Below are positions 7,003 through 12,987 of a stretch of DNA of 16,149 bases, in pieces (position 1 is the stretch's first letter; every line of letters begins with the position of its first letter). A model generated the notes under the pieces. It was not told the origin of the DNA. It was given only the letters and a program-made list of their open reading frames with translations, and did not search any database. The stretch is from an uncultured Clostridia bacterium (GTDB lineage: Bacteria > Bacillota > Clostridia > Christensenellales > Borkfalkiaceae), in NCBI GenBank assembly GCA_947629845.1, contig CANRFD010000024.1, forward strand, positions 1 to 16,149, in the 5' to 3' direction. The translations under genes and the position numbers were made by a program.

Positions 7003-7484
7003 TCGTCGTCCTCCATCAGCCCGAGTTCTCTGCACAGTTTTTCGAGGTCGAGCGGCTCCTTGGGGGAGATGACCTCGTCCATATCGAAGCCGCTCTCCTC
7101 GCTTTCGCCGCCGCCGAGTTTGGCGTTCAGTTCCTCGTTGAACTCCGCGAACGCCCTGACGTCCTCTTCGTCGGGATATTTTTTCTGCAACCTGTCGAGC
7201 ATGAGACGGCACTTTTCCGCGAGCAGGGCGAGTTCCCTCTTCTCGTTCTCCGTCTCCCGCGCGCTCTCCGCACGGATGCGCTCCCCCTCCTTTGCCGCAA
7301 AGACGAGCGCCTCCCCCACGCTGCCGCGCTCCCCTTCGAGTTCGAGGACGCGAGCTTTCAGGCGGCGGTTTTCCTCCTTCAGCTCGTCCGAGGCAAGTTT
7401 GCGGCGGGAAAGCGCCCCGTCGTACTCCTCCTTCAGGCGGGAAACAAGCTGTTTTACGTCTCTTTCGGTGTACAACCGGAACAC
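6999..7484 (-). CDS. DivIVA-like coiled-coil protein
   Basis: 161 residues, starting at a GTG. Residues ~15-100 form an almost continuous heptad-rich coiled coil (YDGALSRRKLASDELKEENRRLKARV...), containing VGEALVFAAKEGERIRAES, which resembles the DivIVA/GpsB-family VGEAL-A segment. The C-terminal third is acidic. The usual DivIVA membrane-binding N-terminus is not clear, so this may be a divergent relative; DivIVA proteins mark poles and division sites. Position supports the call: in Bacillus divIVA precedes ileS-lspA-rluD(ylyB)-pyrR. Start choice: AGGAG lies 6 bp before the GTG; an ATG overlaps it by one base but is in a different frame. It begins one base after the pncB stop and overlaps lspA by four. 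Confidence 0.72.
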   Translation of the reverse strand: MFRLYTERDVKQLVSRLKEEYDGALSRRKLASDELKEENRRLKARVLELEGERGSVGEALVFAAKEGERIRAESARETENEKRELALLAEKCRLMLDRLQKKYPDEEDVRAFAEFNEELNAKLGGGESEESGFDMDEVISPKEPLDLEKLCRELGLMEDDE

Positions 7485-7485
7485 A

Positions 7486-8916
7486 TCAAGCTCCTTTGCC
7501 GCACTCCTGCACCATCTCTTGCTTGAGATCGTACAGCGCCTGCGATAGATCTACCTTATAGATATGCGGCATATCCTGCCGTGTGTACTCCTCCCAAAAT
7601 CTTGCGTACTCCGCCGCGCGGTAGGCGGAAATTTCGGCAAGGGTATAGTCGGGAGCGACCTTTTTCCCGCCCGAAATAAGGGGCTCGAGCAGCTTGCGCG
7701 CACGGAAATTGCGCACCGTCATGCGCTTCCAGCGCTCCACGGGGTGGCACAGCTCCAGCGGCTCGCTCTCGTCCACCGTCTCGCCCGCGCGCACGATGTA
7801 GTCGGCGACCGCCTTGTCCGTCTCGCGGTCGTAGATGCGGTACACCTCCTTGAAGGAGGGATTGGTGATCTTCTCCGTCGTATCCGACAGCTTGATCTTG
7901 GGGATCTCCTTGCCGTCCTCGTAGACGGCGGCGAGCTTGTATACCCCGCCGAGCGCGGGAAGGTCGGCGCTCGTGATGAGCTTGGTCCCCACGCCCCAGC
8001 TGTCGATCTTCGCCCCCTGATCCTTGAGCGAGCGGATGGAATATTCGTCGAGGTCGCCCGAGGCGCAGATGATGGCGTTTTCGAAACCCGCCCTGTCGAG
8101 CATCTTCCGCGCTTCCTTGGAAAGATAGGCAAGATCGCCCGAGTCGAGGCGGATGCCCTTGGGTTCGTGCCCCGCCGCGCGCAGCTCTTTGAATACCTCG
8201 ATGGCGTGCGGGACGCCGCTCTTCAGGGTGTTGTAGGTATCGACGAGGAGCAGGCAGGCGTCGGGAAAGCTCCTTGCATAGGCGCGAAAGGCTTCGAGTT
8301 CGGTGGGGAAATTCATCACCCAGCTGTGCGCCATCGTGCCCGAGACGGGGATGCCGAAGAGCTTGCCCGCGTACACGTTGGAGGTGGAGACGCACCCGCC
8401 GATGATCGCGGCGCGCGCACCGTAGACGCCTGCGTCGGCGCCCTGTGCACGGCGAAGCCCAAATTCCATGACGCCGCCGCCCGCCGCCGCACAAATTTTG
8501 GAGGATTTGGAGGCGATGAGCGTCTGGTGGTTGACGAAAGTGAGAAGCGCCGTTTCCACGAGCTGCGCCTGCACCATGGGCGCCTTTACGGTTAAAATGG
8601 GCTCGTAGGGAAAGACGATCTCCCCCTCGCGCACGGCGTACACGTCGCCCGTGAAGCGCAGCTCCTTGAGATAGGCGAGAAAGCCTTCGTCAAACAGCCG
8701 CAGACCGCGCAGGTACTTTATATCGTCCTCGTTGAAGTGCAGATTTTCGAGATACTCCGCGGCCTGCGCCATGCCGGCGGCAACGGAGTATGTGATCAGC
8801 TTGTTGGGGCGGAAAAAGATATCGAACACGGCGGGCTGCTCGTGCTTGCCTTCGCGGAAATACCCCTGCCCCATCGTGAGTTCGTAGAGGTCGGTAAGGA
8901 GCGTAAGATTTCTCAT
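7486..8916 (-). CDS. pncB: Nicotinate phosphoribosyltransferase
   Basis: 476 residues, the usual length of the bacterial long form. It makes nicotinate mononucleotide from nicotinate and PRPP with ATP hydrolysis, the entry step of NAD salvage. Motifs: LLTDLYELTMGQGY (6-19), FGLRRAQGADAG (152-163), VSTSNVYAG (176-184), GTMAHSWVMNFP (193-204, with the His that is phosphorylated in this family at about 197), VDTYNTLKSGV (225-235), IRLDSGDL (255-262) and ASGDLDEY (285-292). GGAGG lies 7 bp before the ATG, which overlaps the lgt stop as ATGA. An NAD salvage gene is an unexpected member of a lipoprotein/division operon, but translational coupling on the upstream side argues for true co-expression. 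Confidence 0.94.
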   Translation of the reverse strand: MRNLTLLTDLYELTMGQGYFREGKHEQPAVFDIFFRPNKLITYSVAAGMAQAAEYLENLHFNEDDIKYLRGLRLFDEGFLAYLKELRFTGDVYAVREGEIVFPYEPILTVKAPMVQAQLVETALLTFVNHQTLIASKSSKICAAAGGGVMEFGLRRAQGADAGVYGARAAIIGGCVSTSNVYAGKLFGIPVSGTMAHSWVMNFPTELEAFRAYARSFPDACLLLVDTYNTLKSGVPHAIEVFKELRAAGHEPKGIRLDSGDLAYLSKEARKMLDRAGFENAIICASGDLDEYSIRSLKDQGAKIDSWGVGTKLITSADLPALGGVYKLAAVYEDGKEIPKIKLSDTTEKITNPSFKEVYRIYDRETDKAVADYIVRAGETVDESEPLELCHPVERWKRMTVRNFRARKLLEPLISGGKKVAPDYTLAEISAYRAAEYARFWEEYTRQDMPHIYKVDLSQALYDLKQEMVQECGKGA

Positions 8917-9974
8917 TGTTTGTCCTCCCCGCCGTTTTCATCCTTATTCTCGTTGTTTTCGGCTTTGTTTTCGGCTTTATTTTCGGTCTTGTTTTCGGCC
9001 GCGGCCTTTTTGCCCTTTTTCTCCTTGGGGGGCTTGGGGGGATACTGTGCGCCGAACATGTTGATCTTGGAATAGTAGGGCGGGTCGTTTTTATACGGCG
9101 TGAGATACTGCGTGATGCCGCAGGGGTCGCCCTTGGCGCTGCCGATGAATTTGCCCTCCTTCAGGTGGTTGACGATCATGAGAACGAGGCAGCCGATGAC
9201 GCCGAAGCCGACCATGAGAATAGCGAAGAGTTCGCTCCACATGACGCCGCCGCCGCCGAGGATATCGGCCTGATAGCGGAAGGGTTCCATGACGGCGCGT
9301 ACGGCGCCGTACCACACGAAGTACAGGAACATGGAGATGCCGTTGGGCTTGCTCTTCCTGAACCATGTGAACGTGAAGAGCAGGGCGAAGCCGATCAGGT
9401 TGATGAACATCTCCCAGAAGCAGAACGCCTGATACCAGCCGGCGGGCGCGCCCGGGCCGTTGCCCGGCCCGATGTACACGGCGTACGGCGCCCACTGGAG
9501 GGCGGGGTCGGTGACGGGCCGGCCGAAAACTTCCTGGTTGAAGAAGTTCCCCAGCCGCCCGATGGCCTGTGCGAAGAGAATGGTGATGACGACGCAATCT
9601 GCGGCGCGCAGGAAGCTGATCTTCTTCACGAGGCACACGACGAGCCCCGCGCCCACGCCGCCGATGACGCCGCCGATGATGGAGAGCCCCCCTTCGTGGA
9701 TCTTGTACCAATCCTGAATGGGCAGCGGCTTCGTCCAGCAATAGAAGAGGCGAGCCATGACGATCGCCGAAGGAATGCACACGATGAAGAGCGTGAAGAT
9801 GAGATCGGGCGACATGTTCCGCCGCTTCATAAGGAGCGCGGAGAGGCAGGCCGCGATCACCATGCCCGTTACGATGCAGAGCGCATAGTACCTGATATCC
9901 AATGTGAAAATGTAGAGTCCCTTGCCGTTCGGATTGACCCCGAACACGGGATTTGCAAGCAAGAACGACTGCAT
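8913..9974 (-). CDS. lgt: Prolipoprotein diacylglyceryl transferase Lgt with charged C-terminal tail
   Basis: 353 residues. The canonical Lgt core covers about 1-270: EGGLSIIGGVIGG (94-106), the signature AIGRLGNFFNQEVFGRP (137-153, with the Asn and Glu present) and YGAVRAVMEPFRYQAD (222-237). It attaches diacylglycerol to lipoprotein precursors in the membrane and is the first gene of the operon that also encodes LspA, the next enzyme. After the last membrane span come ~80 extra residues, including YPPKPPKEKKGKK and a run of ENK repeats (327-345), absent from typical Lgt. The start MQSFLL was chosen because a strong promoter and a GGGAAAGAG ribosome site (weaker than its neighbours) lie just upstream; codons further upstream lie within that promoter region. 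Confidence 0.94.
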   Translation of the reverse strand: MQSFLLANPVFGVNPNGKGLYIFTLDIRYYALCIVTGMVIAACLSALLMKRRNMSPDLIFTLFIVCIPSAIVMARLFYCWTKPLPIQDWYKIHEGGLSIIGGVIGGVGAGLVVCLVKKISFLRAADCVVITILFAQAIGRLGNFFNQEVFGRPVTDPALQWAPYAVYIGPGNGPGAPAGWYQAFCFWEMFINLIGFALLFTFTWFRKSKPNGISMFLYFVWYGAVRAVMEPFRYQADILGGGGVMWSELFAILMVGFGVIGCLVLMIVNHLKEGKFIGSAKGDPCGITQYLTPYKNDPPYYSKINMFGAQYPPKPPKEKKGKKAAAENKTENKAENKAENNENKDENGGEDKQ

Positions 9975-10004
9975 ATCTCTTTCCCTATTCGTAGATTTAC
10001 TTGC

Positions 10005-10034
10005 ATTATAGCACTTTATAAAAGCAAAAGTCAA
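10005..10034 (-). promoter_or_regulatory. Promoter of the lgt-pncB-divIVA-lspA-rluD-pyrR operon
   Basis: On the minus strand, TTGACT (10034-10029) and TATAAT (10010-10005) are 18 bp apart, with a TGC before the -10 (extended -10). Transcription should start near 9998, about 24 bp before the lgt start. Confidence 0.85.
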
Positions 10035-10049
10035 CCGCAAGCGGTTGAC
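10030..10049 (-). terminator. Perfect palindrome: folT terminator or lgt operator
   Basis: GTCAACCGC and GCGGTTGAC flank two bases, a 20-bp perfect palindrome. On the minus strand it lies 25 bp after the folT stop and is followed by TTTTGCTTTT, so it can act as the folT terminator. It also contains most of the -35 element of the lgt promoter, so it could equally be a repressor site. The sequence does not decide between these. Confidence 0.65.
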
Positions 10050-10074
10050 AGCAAAGCGTTTTTTGCGATTTTCA

Positions 10075-10731
10075 TCAATTTTCCTTGTTCTGCTGCGGCG
10101 TCTCCCCGCCGCCGTGCCGGGGCGGCTCCTCCCCGCCCGTTGCGCCCCGTGCGGCTTCCCCATGGCGGGAAAGGCGCTCCATGAGCGGGATCATGGCGAA
10201 GCACACGGCGGCGTTCCCCGCAAAGACCGCCGTCTGGATGGCGATCCGCGGCGGGAAGTAGCCCGCCAAATACAGCCAGAGGGACTTTCGCATCTCCCCC
10301 TGCCACACAAAGACCCAGACGTAGGTGTAGTTGACGAAGGTGTTGATGCACACCGTGAAGAGCACATAGCACACGGCGCAGACGATGGCCGTCTTGATGT
10401 ACGGCGCACGCTTGCCGCGGAAGGGAAGATAGCGCAGCAGCATGCCCATCGTGAAGCCCATCAGGGCGAGGGTGAGCCCGTAAAACCAATAGCTGCCGTC
10501 CGGCATAATGAGATGCCCCAATCCGTCCCCTGCGAAGGCGATGAAAAACGCGGGCAGTGCGCCCAGCGCATACGCCGAGAGAAAGGTGACGAGATAGGTG
10601 AACGTGATCTTGTTCTGCGGGGTGATATCGATGTCGAGGACGGTGTTCGCCACGACCGCGAGCGCGAGAAAAAGCGCAGCGTATGCGACTTTTTTGGAGA
10701 TGTTGAGCGACAGAAAGAACTTTGAGAACAT
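10075..10731 (-). CDS. folT: Folate-family ECF transporter S component (FolT)
   Basis: 218 residues, about six membrane spans. It is the substrate-binding subunit of an energy-coupling-factor vitamin transporter; the shared ATPases and EcfT are not in this window. Family marks: TPQNKITFTYLVTFLSAYALGALPAFFIAFAGDGLGHLIMPDG-type region at 38-79 (the S-component NxIxFxY...GP...D-LG pattern) and YFPPRIAIQ (158-166). The substrate assignment rests mainly on the THF riboswitch in its leader. The C-terminal ~30 residues (RHGEAARGATGGEEPPRHGGGETPQQNKEN) are a hydrophilic tail. The ATG at 10731 directly follows the riboswitch terminator's T-run, with the terminator's own GGAGG 7 bp upstream as the ribosome site; the longer in-frame extension runs through the riboswitch and is not coding. 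Confidence 0.88.
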   Translation of the reverse strand: MFSKFFLSLNISKKVAYAALFLALAVVANTVLDIDITPQNKITFTYLVTFLSAYALGALPAFFIAFAGDGLGHLIMPDGSYWFYGLTLALMGFTMGMLLRYLPFRGKRAPYIKTAIVCAVCYVLFTVCINTFVNYTYVWVFVWQGEMRKSLWLYLAGYFPPRIAIQTAVFAGNAAVCFAMIPLMERLSRHGEAARGATGGEEPPRHGGGETPQQNKEN

Positions 10732-10755
10732 AAAAAAACCTCCCGGCGAGGAGGT
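10732..10755 (-). terminator. Riboswitch expression platform: terminator that also holds the folT ribosome site
   Basis: On the minus strand ACCTCC-TCGCCG-GGAGGT is followed by T6-7 and then ATG. The 3' arm of the terminator, GGAGG, is at the right distance (7 nt) to be the Shine-Dalgarno of folT. Formation of the hairpin would therefore both stop transcription and hide the ribosome site. Upstream, GCGAGGA (10805-10799) is complementary to TCCTCGC in the terminator's 5' arm and loop and is a plausible antiterminator. Confidence 0.8.
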
Positions 10756-10820
10756 CCGTAATTTCGCCGTCATGACGGGGGCGGAGCCCCGCCGCATTTC
10801 CTCGCAAAGAGGCGTGCGAC

Positions 10821-10922
10821 GACGAGAGCGGACGCGCCGCGGCACCGCAGGTCAGATCGCCCTTTCGTTTGCGAACAACGTCCCGTTTCGCAACACTTAA
10901 CGCGCCTTGGCTACTCTTCGGG
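10821..10922 (-). ncRNA. Tetrahydrofolate (THF) riboswitch aptamer
   Basis: On the minus strand the leader contains the THF (folT-type) riboswitch landmarks in order: GAGTAG near the 5' end (10917-10912), GCGTTAAGTGT (about 10904-10894), a TTGCGAA/TTCGCAA hairpin with ACGGGACGTTG in its loop, then ACGAA, and GTCCGCTCTC at the 3' side, which pairs back with the 5' CGAAGAG segment. It lies directly between a promoter and folT, as expected. I recognise it by sequence pattern; a covariance-model search would settle the exact boundaries. Confidence 0.88.
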
Positions 10923-10926
10923 AGCT

Positions 10927-10956
10927 ATCATAGCATAAACCGGCCGCGGAGCGCAA
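10927..10956 (-). promoter_or_regulatory. Promoter for the riboswitch-folT transcript
   Basis: On the minus strand TTGCGC (10956-10951) and TATGAT (10932-10927) are 18 bp apart, with TGC before the -10. Transcription should start near 10920, at the first bases of the aptamer. Confidence 0.75.
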
Positions 10957-10999
10957 CGAAATTCAACATAATTTTTGTGAAATTTGCGATACTTGTTGT

Positions 11000-11689
11000 A
11001 TGACCCTCGTCATTATCCGCACGGCGATCATCTACGTCGCCCTGCTCATCATCATGCGGCTCATGGGGAAGCGGCAGATCGGGGAGATGCAGCCCTTCGA
11101 GCTCGTCATCACCCTGCTCATCGCCGAACTCGCGTGCATCCCCATGGCGGACGCCTCCATTCCCCTGCTCTACGGCATCATCTCCGTCGTCACCATCTAC
11201 GTCCTGCACGAGATCGTCACGCTCTTGGATCTCAAGGTGAAGCCGCTGAAGTCGCTCATCAGCGGCAAGCCTTCGCTCGTCATCAACAAAAACGGCATCG
11301 ACGACTACCAGCTCAAGAAGAACAACCTCGACGTCTCCGATCTCATCGAGAGTTTGCGGTCGGCGGGATATTTTTCCCTCGACAGCATTGACTACGCCCT
11401 GTACGAGTCCAACGGCACCTTTTCCGCGCTGCCGAAACAGAATTACGAAGAGACGCAGACGTCGCTCCCCCTCGTCATCGTAGACAACGGGAAATACGAC
11501 GCGAAAAACCTGCAAATTGCGGGACTGGGGGTGGATTTCTTTGATAATTTGCTCAAAAAAGAGGGCGTGAAAAAACTGAAAAAAGTGCTCGTTTTGACGG
11601 CGGACGGCATGGGGAAAATTTACCTGCAGGTCAAGGGGGAAAAGTTCCGCACCCTGAACGTTTCCTACCCCGGAGGCAAGACATGGTAA
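11000..11689 (+). CDS. DUF421 domain membrane protein (YetF/YcaP family)
   Basis: 229 residues. Three N-terminal membrane spans (about 2-20, 32-50, 56-76) contain the family hallmark RLMGKRQIGEMQPFELVITLLIAELA (20-45). The cytoplasmic part has GKPSLVINKNGIDDYQLKKNNL and SDLIESLRSAGYFSLDSIDYALYESNG, typical of DUF421, then a C-terminal extension of ~75 residues (VIVDNGKYDAKNLQIAGLG...) as in the clostridial versions. The biochemical function is unknown. It overlaps the DUF4363 gene by 7 bases; this pairing recurs in spore-forming Bacillota. No Shine-Dalgarno precedes the ATG, and a possible extended -10 (TGC-GATACT, 10985-10993) sits only 6 bp upstream, so a leaderless transcript is possible. 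Confidence 0.88.
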   Translation: MTLVIIRTAIIYVALLIIMRLMGKRQIGEMQPFELVITLLIAELACIPMADASIPLLYGIISVVTIYVLHEIVTLLDLKVKPLKSLISGKPSLVINKNGIDDYQLKKNNLDVSDLIESLRSAGYFSLDSIDYALYESNGTFSALPKQNYEETQTSLPLVIVDNGKYDAKNLQIAGLGVDFFDNLLKKEGVKKLKKVLVLTADGMGKIYLQVKGEKFRTLNVSYPGGKTW

Positions 11690-12060
11690 AGAGCCTGACG
11701 GCGATCGCGATCGCAACGGCGATGCTCTTGGGGCTTGCGCTGTTTGAGTGGTTCTACGTCGCCGACCAATTTGCCGATTTCGGCGAAGAAGTGCAAACGC
11801 TGTACGATAAGGCGGAGAGCGGCACGGCAAATGCCGAGGACGCGCGCGCCGTTCAGACCTCGTGGGAGACGCGGAAGAGCCGCCTGCACATCTGGATCCC
11901 CCACAACGACGTCAACAAGCTCGACGACTACCTTGCGGAGGCGGTGCGGCTCATCGGGGAGCGGGAATATCCCCTCGCGCTCGCGAAATTGGAAATTTTG
12001 CTGCACCTCGCGGAGTGCATTCCCGGCACCTACCGCCCGCATGTGGAGAATATCTTCTGA
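11683..12060 (+). CDS. DUF4363 family protein
   Basis: 125 residues: one N-terminal membrane span or uncleaved signal anchor (about 4-22) followed by a helical domain. The pattern ...WETRKSRLHIWIPHNDVNKLDDYLAEAVRLI...YPLALAKLEILLHLAECIPGTYRPHVENIF matches DUF4363 proteins, including the conserved L.....IPH.....ld and the final helix. Function is unknown; such genes commonly follow a DUF421 gene, as here with a 7-bp overlap, so the two products probably act together at the membrane. A terminator follows immediately. Confidence 0.85.
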   Translation: MVKSLTAIAIATAMLLGLALFEWFYVADQFADFGEEVQTLYDKAESGTANAEDARAVQTSWETRKSRLHIWIPHNDVNKLDDYLAEAVRLIGEREYPLALAKLEILLHLAECIPGTYRPHVENIF

Positions 12061-12084
12061 AAACCGCCGCCGCGCGGTTTTTTT
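12061..12084 (+). terminator. Intrinsic terminator after DUF4363
   Basis: AAACCGC (12061-12067) and GCGGTTT (12074-12080) pair around a 6-nt loop, and the T-run continues to 12084. It starts directly after the stop codon and separates this unit from the RNA promoter at 12104. Confidence 0.85.
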
Positions 12085-12103
12085 GTAAAAATTATTTCTT
12101 TTC

Positions 12104-12132
12104 TTGACAACTTTTTATGCCTGTGCTATACT
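12104..12132 (+). promoter_or_regulatory. Near-consensus promoter of the structured RNA
   Basis: TTGACA (12104-12109), 17 bp, TATACT (12127-12132), with TGC before the -10. It is the closest match to consensus among the plus-strand promoters here. Predicted start is at 12138-12140, the first bases of the RNA's closing helix. Confidence 0.9.
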
Positions 12133-12138
12133 GAAGAT

Positions 12139-12307
12139 GCCAAACAAGTTTATATTTGATAAAAAGGAGGCGTACGGCTTTTTTCATGCAATTTTAATTT
12201 AAGAGGGAAGGTATACTCTTTCCTTCTGATACCCACTATGAATTTGGCAAAATTGCAAATTCCTATATGTGGGTATTGTAAACCGTACGCATATAAACTT
12301 GTTTGGC
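12139..12307 (+). ncRNA. Structured RNA of unrecognised family (non-coding RNA or leader element)
   Basis: A 169-nt segment with nested pairing. P1: GCCAAACAAGTTTATAT (12139-12155) pairs perfectly with 12291-12307, 17 bp. A one-sided 14-nt bulge (12156-12169, ending AAAAAGGAG) follows. P2: GCGTACGG (12170-12177) with 12283-12290, 8 bp, directly stacked on P1. Inside P2: a 10-bp hairpin with two G-U pairs (12202-12211 with 12218-12227); and ATACCCAC (12229-12236) with GTGGGTAT (12269-12276), capped by GAATTTG (12240-12246) with CAAATTC (12256-12262). The loop of that cap, AAAATTG (12249-12255), is complementary to CAATTTT (12189-12195), a probable pseudoknot. The start of P1 coincides with the predicted transcription start. 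There is no start codon with a ribosome site inside it. I do not recognise the family. Confidence 0.8.
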
Positions 12308-12331
12308 GACAATCGGAGTTTGCGTTTTGCG

Positions 12332-12367
12332 GTGCGCTGGCTTCGGTTGGCGCACTTTTTATTTTTT
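12332..12367 (+). terminator. C(UUCG)G intrinsic terminator between the RNA and the zinc-ribbon gene
   Basis: A 10-bp stem (12332-12341 with 12346-12355, three G-U pairs) closed by a C(TTCG)G tetraloop, followed by TTTTTATTTTTT. It either ends a free-standing RNA of about 225 nt or works as an attenuator, because AGGAG of the next gene starts at the base after the T-run. Confidence 0.88.
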
Positions 12368-12380
12368 AGGAGAAAATATC

Positions 12381-12707
12381 ATGGCCATGCAATATTATCA
12401 TCGATATGTATATAGACAATATCTATGTCCCAAATGTAATGGTGTGTTAAAAAGTGAGCCAGTTCATGACCATATGCTTGACTATGGCAATGATGGGTGT
12501 GTTATGTTTTTATGCTATATGGTGTTTCTCCCAATAACATTGATTTATTTGTTAATAAAATTGATTGTCAAAATAGTCAAAGAAAAAAGAAGAAAATTTA
12601 CCGTGAATGGCGACGAGGTGTTTTTTTGCAAACATTGCAATTCCTACATCGCATTCACACACACCGGTGCACGCGTAGTATCAGAAGAAGATATAAAAAC
12701 GAAATAA
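12381..12707 (+). CDS. Small zinc-ribbon-like membrane protein
   Basis: 108 residues; function not recognised. A CPKC pair (Cys16, Cys19) near the N-terminus and a CKHC pair (Cys83, Cys86) near the C-terminus would make a four-cysteine zinc site, but they are separated by a hydrophobic span of about 26 residues (40-66, with Cys40 and Cys45) and a basic stop (KEKRRK, 67-72). Both ends may thus lie on the cytoplasmic side only if the span is a re-entrant or paired helix; otherwise the pairs serve separate sites or dimers. AGGAG is 8 bp before the ATG; the in-frame upstream extension runs through the terminator. Codon use is AT-rich (AGA, ATA, TAT, TTA), unlike its neighbours, suggesting acquisition from elsewhere together with the RNA. 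It can be transcribed only by read-through of the upstream terminator or from an unseen promoter. Confidence 0.7.
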   Translation: MAMQYYHRYVYRQYLCPKCNGVLKSEPVHDHMLDYGNDGCVMFLCYMVFLPITLIYLLIKLIVKIVKEKRRKFTVNGDEVFFCKHCNSYIAFTHTGARVVSEEDIKTK

Positions 12708-12813
12708 AGAAGTGCGGCAGTGAGATATCGAAAATGTCCCCGCAGGGGACAAAAGGGACGTCATTTCGCCTGACGTGAAGCGGCGCACGAAGCAGCGACG
12801 CGAAATGGCGTTT

Positions 12814-12899
12814 TTGTCATTTCGACCAAGCCGCGTAAGCGGCGCGTGGAGAAATCTCGAAATAAGGTAGAGCTCCCTCGACTACGCTCGGGATGACAA
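12814..12899. repeat. 86-bp palindromic repeat-like element with TTGTCAT/ATGACAA ends
   Basis: The ends TTGTCAT (12814-12820) and ATGACAA (12893-12899) are inverted repeats. Inside are GCCGC-GTAA-GCGGC (12830-12843) and GAGA-AA-TCTC (12849-12858), then CTCGACTACGCTCGGGATGAC at the end. The layout resembles dispersed small palindromic elements common in gut Bacillota. It has no coding capacity. Confidence 0.6.
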
Positions 12900-12945
12900 A
12901 TATATGGCAGGGGCGGCGAGAACGGGGCGCGCGGGACGCCGAGAA

Positions 12946-12987
12946 CCCCTTCAGTCACTGCGTGACAGCTCCCCCAAACGGGGGAGC
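12946..12987. repeat. Dispersed palindromic repeat, copy 1
   Basis: Begins CCCCTTCAGTC and contains two adjacent perfect hairpins, GTCAC-TGC-GTGAC (12954-12966) and GCTCCCCC-AAAC-GGGGGAGC (12968-12987). A second copy with the same start and the same GACAGCTCCCC middle lies at 16105-16149. Confidence 0.75.

Noticed and set aside
8916..10184. Long plus-strand open frame opposite lgt
   Set aside because: The minus-strand frame encodes a complete, motif-bearing Lgt; the plus frame has no recognisable domain and extends through the lgt promoter.
12139..12307. Reading the 17-bp inverted repeats as ends of a MITE-like mobile element
   Set aside because: The promoter is positioned so that transcription starts at the first repeat base, further nested helices and a pseudoknot lie inside, a terminator follows, and no clear target-site duplication flanks the ends. 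A structured RNA fits better, though mobile origin is not excluded.
12735..12751. Intrinsic terminator after the zinc-ribbon gene
   Set aside because: The 7-bp TGTCCCC/GGGGACA hairpin is perfect but is followed by AAAGGG, not a T-run, so a terminator call is not supported.
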